A stretch of 64,000 nt of DNA from assembly GCF_016802725.1 (NCBI RefSeq), contig NC_052665.1, positions 6,758,001-6,822,000 on the forward strand, read 5' to 3'. The stretch is from Solenopsis invicta (Eukaryota; Arthropoda; Insecta; Hymenoptera; Formicidae). Shown in pieces: positions 61,937 to 64,000 of the stretch. The translations under genes were made by a program, and so were the position numbers. The number at the start of each line of letters is the position of its first letter. Position 1 is the stretch's first letter. The notes under the pieces were generated by a model. That model saw only the letters and a program-made list of their open reading frames with translations. It did not search any database and was not told the origin of the DNA.

Positions 61937-64000
61937 CGCTTTTCCCCAGCGTAGCTCATTCACATATTGATATACTATCTCAGACGCATCGCAGTCGTTT
62001 ACGGGAGACGCTAAACGGCGATAGAGGTGGGATCTCCACTAACACACTCCGCGCATCGACGACCGCGGCATTTCACGTACTTTCCGCGCGTTCGGGAGCG
62101 GAGACGAAACTTCGTACCCACCGTACATCCATGCACAAGCACTCGCGCGCGAACGGGGACGTCGTAATCTCTCGCTCAACGTCGCACAAATTAGAACGTG
62201 GCGTCTCAATTAGTTTTCCCTCGTCGATAAAATCGCGCCAAGCGGAACGACGCGGCGGGCACTGCTTAATAATTCCGCTCACTATCACGAAACAGCTCTA
62301 CGACGATACCACATTCTCCCAATTACCGTGCGACGTCGCTAATTGCGTAATGTATCGCGGTTTCGTCGAGCCGCGTATCTGCGTGTGAACAACAGCCACC
62401 CACCTCTATTCCCGAAAAACCGAGAGCTTCAATAATTAATGTGACGTTTATTATTCACGTCCATCGGTCGAAAATTGTCGTCGAATCACCGGCGATTTGA
62501 ATAACAGGCTTGTTTTTCACATCGCGACGCGTTAACGTAAATCGCGATAACAGGGGGAACTTTAGCCTTCGTTATCTGCTGTCGCGCGTTGGCCGTTTCT
62601 ACTCAGGCAAATTTCGCATCGTCGTTATCACTCACTCTTCCGACAGAGATTATTCCCCTGTGATCCATATTGATCGATGCAAGGACCGAGTATTCATCCG
62701 ATACTACGCGGCGTCTTCGTACCTCTCGCTACGACGACCATAAGCTCGCCGGCGATGCATTAGGCTGGTCGTCGTTATTAATGCAATCCACACGATGCAC
62801 TGGACGTTCCATCGATCATACCGCCGCGGTTATTTGCCCCGCGTGCGCGGCTTCACCGCATTTTTCCGGGCTCGCAATTTCTCTTCCTCGGGGTGGAAGG
62901 ACTCCGAACGTGCTTCGATAACAGCCGCAAACCAGGAGAAAACTACGCTCTTCCTCCTCCTTTTGTCCGTTTATAGTCCCCTTATACGTCGTTCGACGAT
63001 TGGTCTATACAAAACGCTTGCATTCACGTTCGCGAACTTTGTTCGCCGCGCAAAATGTTGCCGTTCGATTGCGCGCTGACGGGAGAGAGGACGTAGATTT
63101 TTTTTTTCCGACCTTTCAATTGTGCGTCGGCGTTGTGGCCGAAATAAACAAGTTTCGCTCGCACAACGGTAGCGTTGCGACACCCGCGAGACGACGCTTT
63201 TTACGAGCAGCTTTTAATTTTAACATTTCCCTATCAACCGCCGCTGCGCGATTCCCTGCCGAGGCAAATGTAAATTTTGTTTTTCTACCGCGCCTCCCTC
63301 TCTGCTGTCGGTCAGTTTCACCTGTAAAGCTCTTCCGCAGGTGTAATGCCGCCGGCAGTTAAACGCAAACCCACGAGAGACCGTTGATGACGTCTTTAAA
63401 CGTTCAGGGAAGCTGGAAGCTGCACTTCACGCAGGATTTGCATTCGACGAAGCAAAGCACTGCAGGACGGAATTTGCGAGGAAATTCGTACACGTATCCG
63501 CGACAGATGATTTTCTTATTTTAAGCATTGGCAATGCTTTCCTTATCTTTCTTCTCGGTGAATTTGTTACGTGTGCTTTTTTTTCGCGCGGGCAGTGAAA
63601 GATTATTGCTGAAGAAGTACTTGGCCACTCCCCACGACAGCGAGATGTTCGCGCGGTCGTTTAAAATTTTCAAAATGTTACAATGTCTCCAAACGACACT
63701 CCGACGTACTTGGCGTTCTCCACTCTGATCTCACGGCAACCTCGATTGAATATTGAGCAAATCGTTCGTTGGACGCTCGAAATCTTCCGGCAGGATCATC
63801 CGTTCGATACTGTTTGCAGACACTGCTGCTTCACTGTACTATCACTCATCACTTCGTCAGGGGACCATACGATGACAATTCACGGATCGTTTACGTATCT
63901 CGTTACGCACTATTTCGCATCGCGCTATTCCGGAGGAAACGTTTCTGCGGGAACGGACGAGGACCGAGAACCGGAGGCAAGGTGAGCACACGCACGTATG
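61937..64000. other. Upstream flank of dpr; no gene recognised
   Basis: GC-rich, CpG-dense sequence directly upstream of the dpr start (62.0-63.4 kb), plausibly 5' UTR and promoter of dpr on the minus strand. The open frame at 63683-63985 (plus) ends near an AAG|GTGAGC donor-like site but shows no recognisable domain. Confidence 0.5.

Noticed and set aside
63683..63985. 100-codon open frame ending near an AAG|GTGAGC donor-like site at the window edge
   Set aside because: No recognisable domain and no way to see a following exon; a chance frame in GC-rich sequence is more likely.

Overview
The window is eukaryotic, almost certainly from a hymenopteran insect and probably an ant. AT-rich deserts alternate with GC-rich, CpG-rich stretches, MITE-like elements are scattered throughout, and the two genes that can be read are split by introns. 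One gene belongs to the arthropod Dpr immunoglobulin family. The species call is inference. There are no bacterial operons, rRNA, tRNA or CRISPR arrays. Most open frames over 60 codons are chance frames in GC-rich noncoding DNA.

Layout. 1-23790: no gene recognised. The stretch holds AT-rich DNA, several inverted-repeat hairpins, a 403-bp MITE with a 9-bp target duplication (9833-10235) and one decayed coding-like remnant (18729-19130, minus). 23791-33191 (plus): a TTLL3-type tubulin glycylase in nine exons that together encode about 750 residues. One exon junction, near 25155-25203, does not splice cleanly as written. 33192-35864: an intergenic stretch with repeats and a piggyBac-like MITE. 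35865-61936 (minus): a complete dpr gene in six coding exons encoding 275 residues, with a 46-nt signal-peptide exon at one end and a short hydrophobic-tail exon at the other. 61937-64000: the upstream flank of dpr, GC-rich, with no further gene recognised.

The two genes are convergent, with stop codons about 2.7 kb apart, and have unrelated roles. TTLL3 would glycylate axonemal tubulin in sperm flagella and sensory cilia. The Dpr protein would act at the neuronal surface in synaptic partner recognition with DIP partners. Nothing suggests that they work together.

The less ordinary content is noncoding: two full-length, oppositely oriented copies of a TTAA-flanked MITE family; a hairpin with 60-bp arms; a second MITE with a clear 9-bp duplication; a possible intronic polyadenylation isoform of dpr; and the unresolved TTLL3 exon 2/3 junction. 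I found no convincing new multi-gene system. All exon calls come from reading-frame continuity, splice dinucleotides, intron phase and remembered family similarity; no alignment or RNA data were available.
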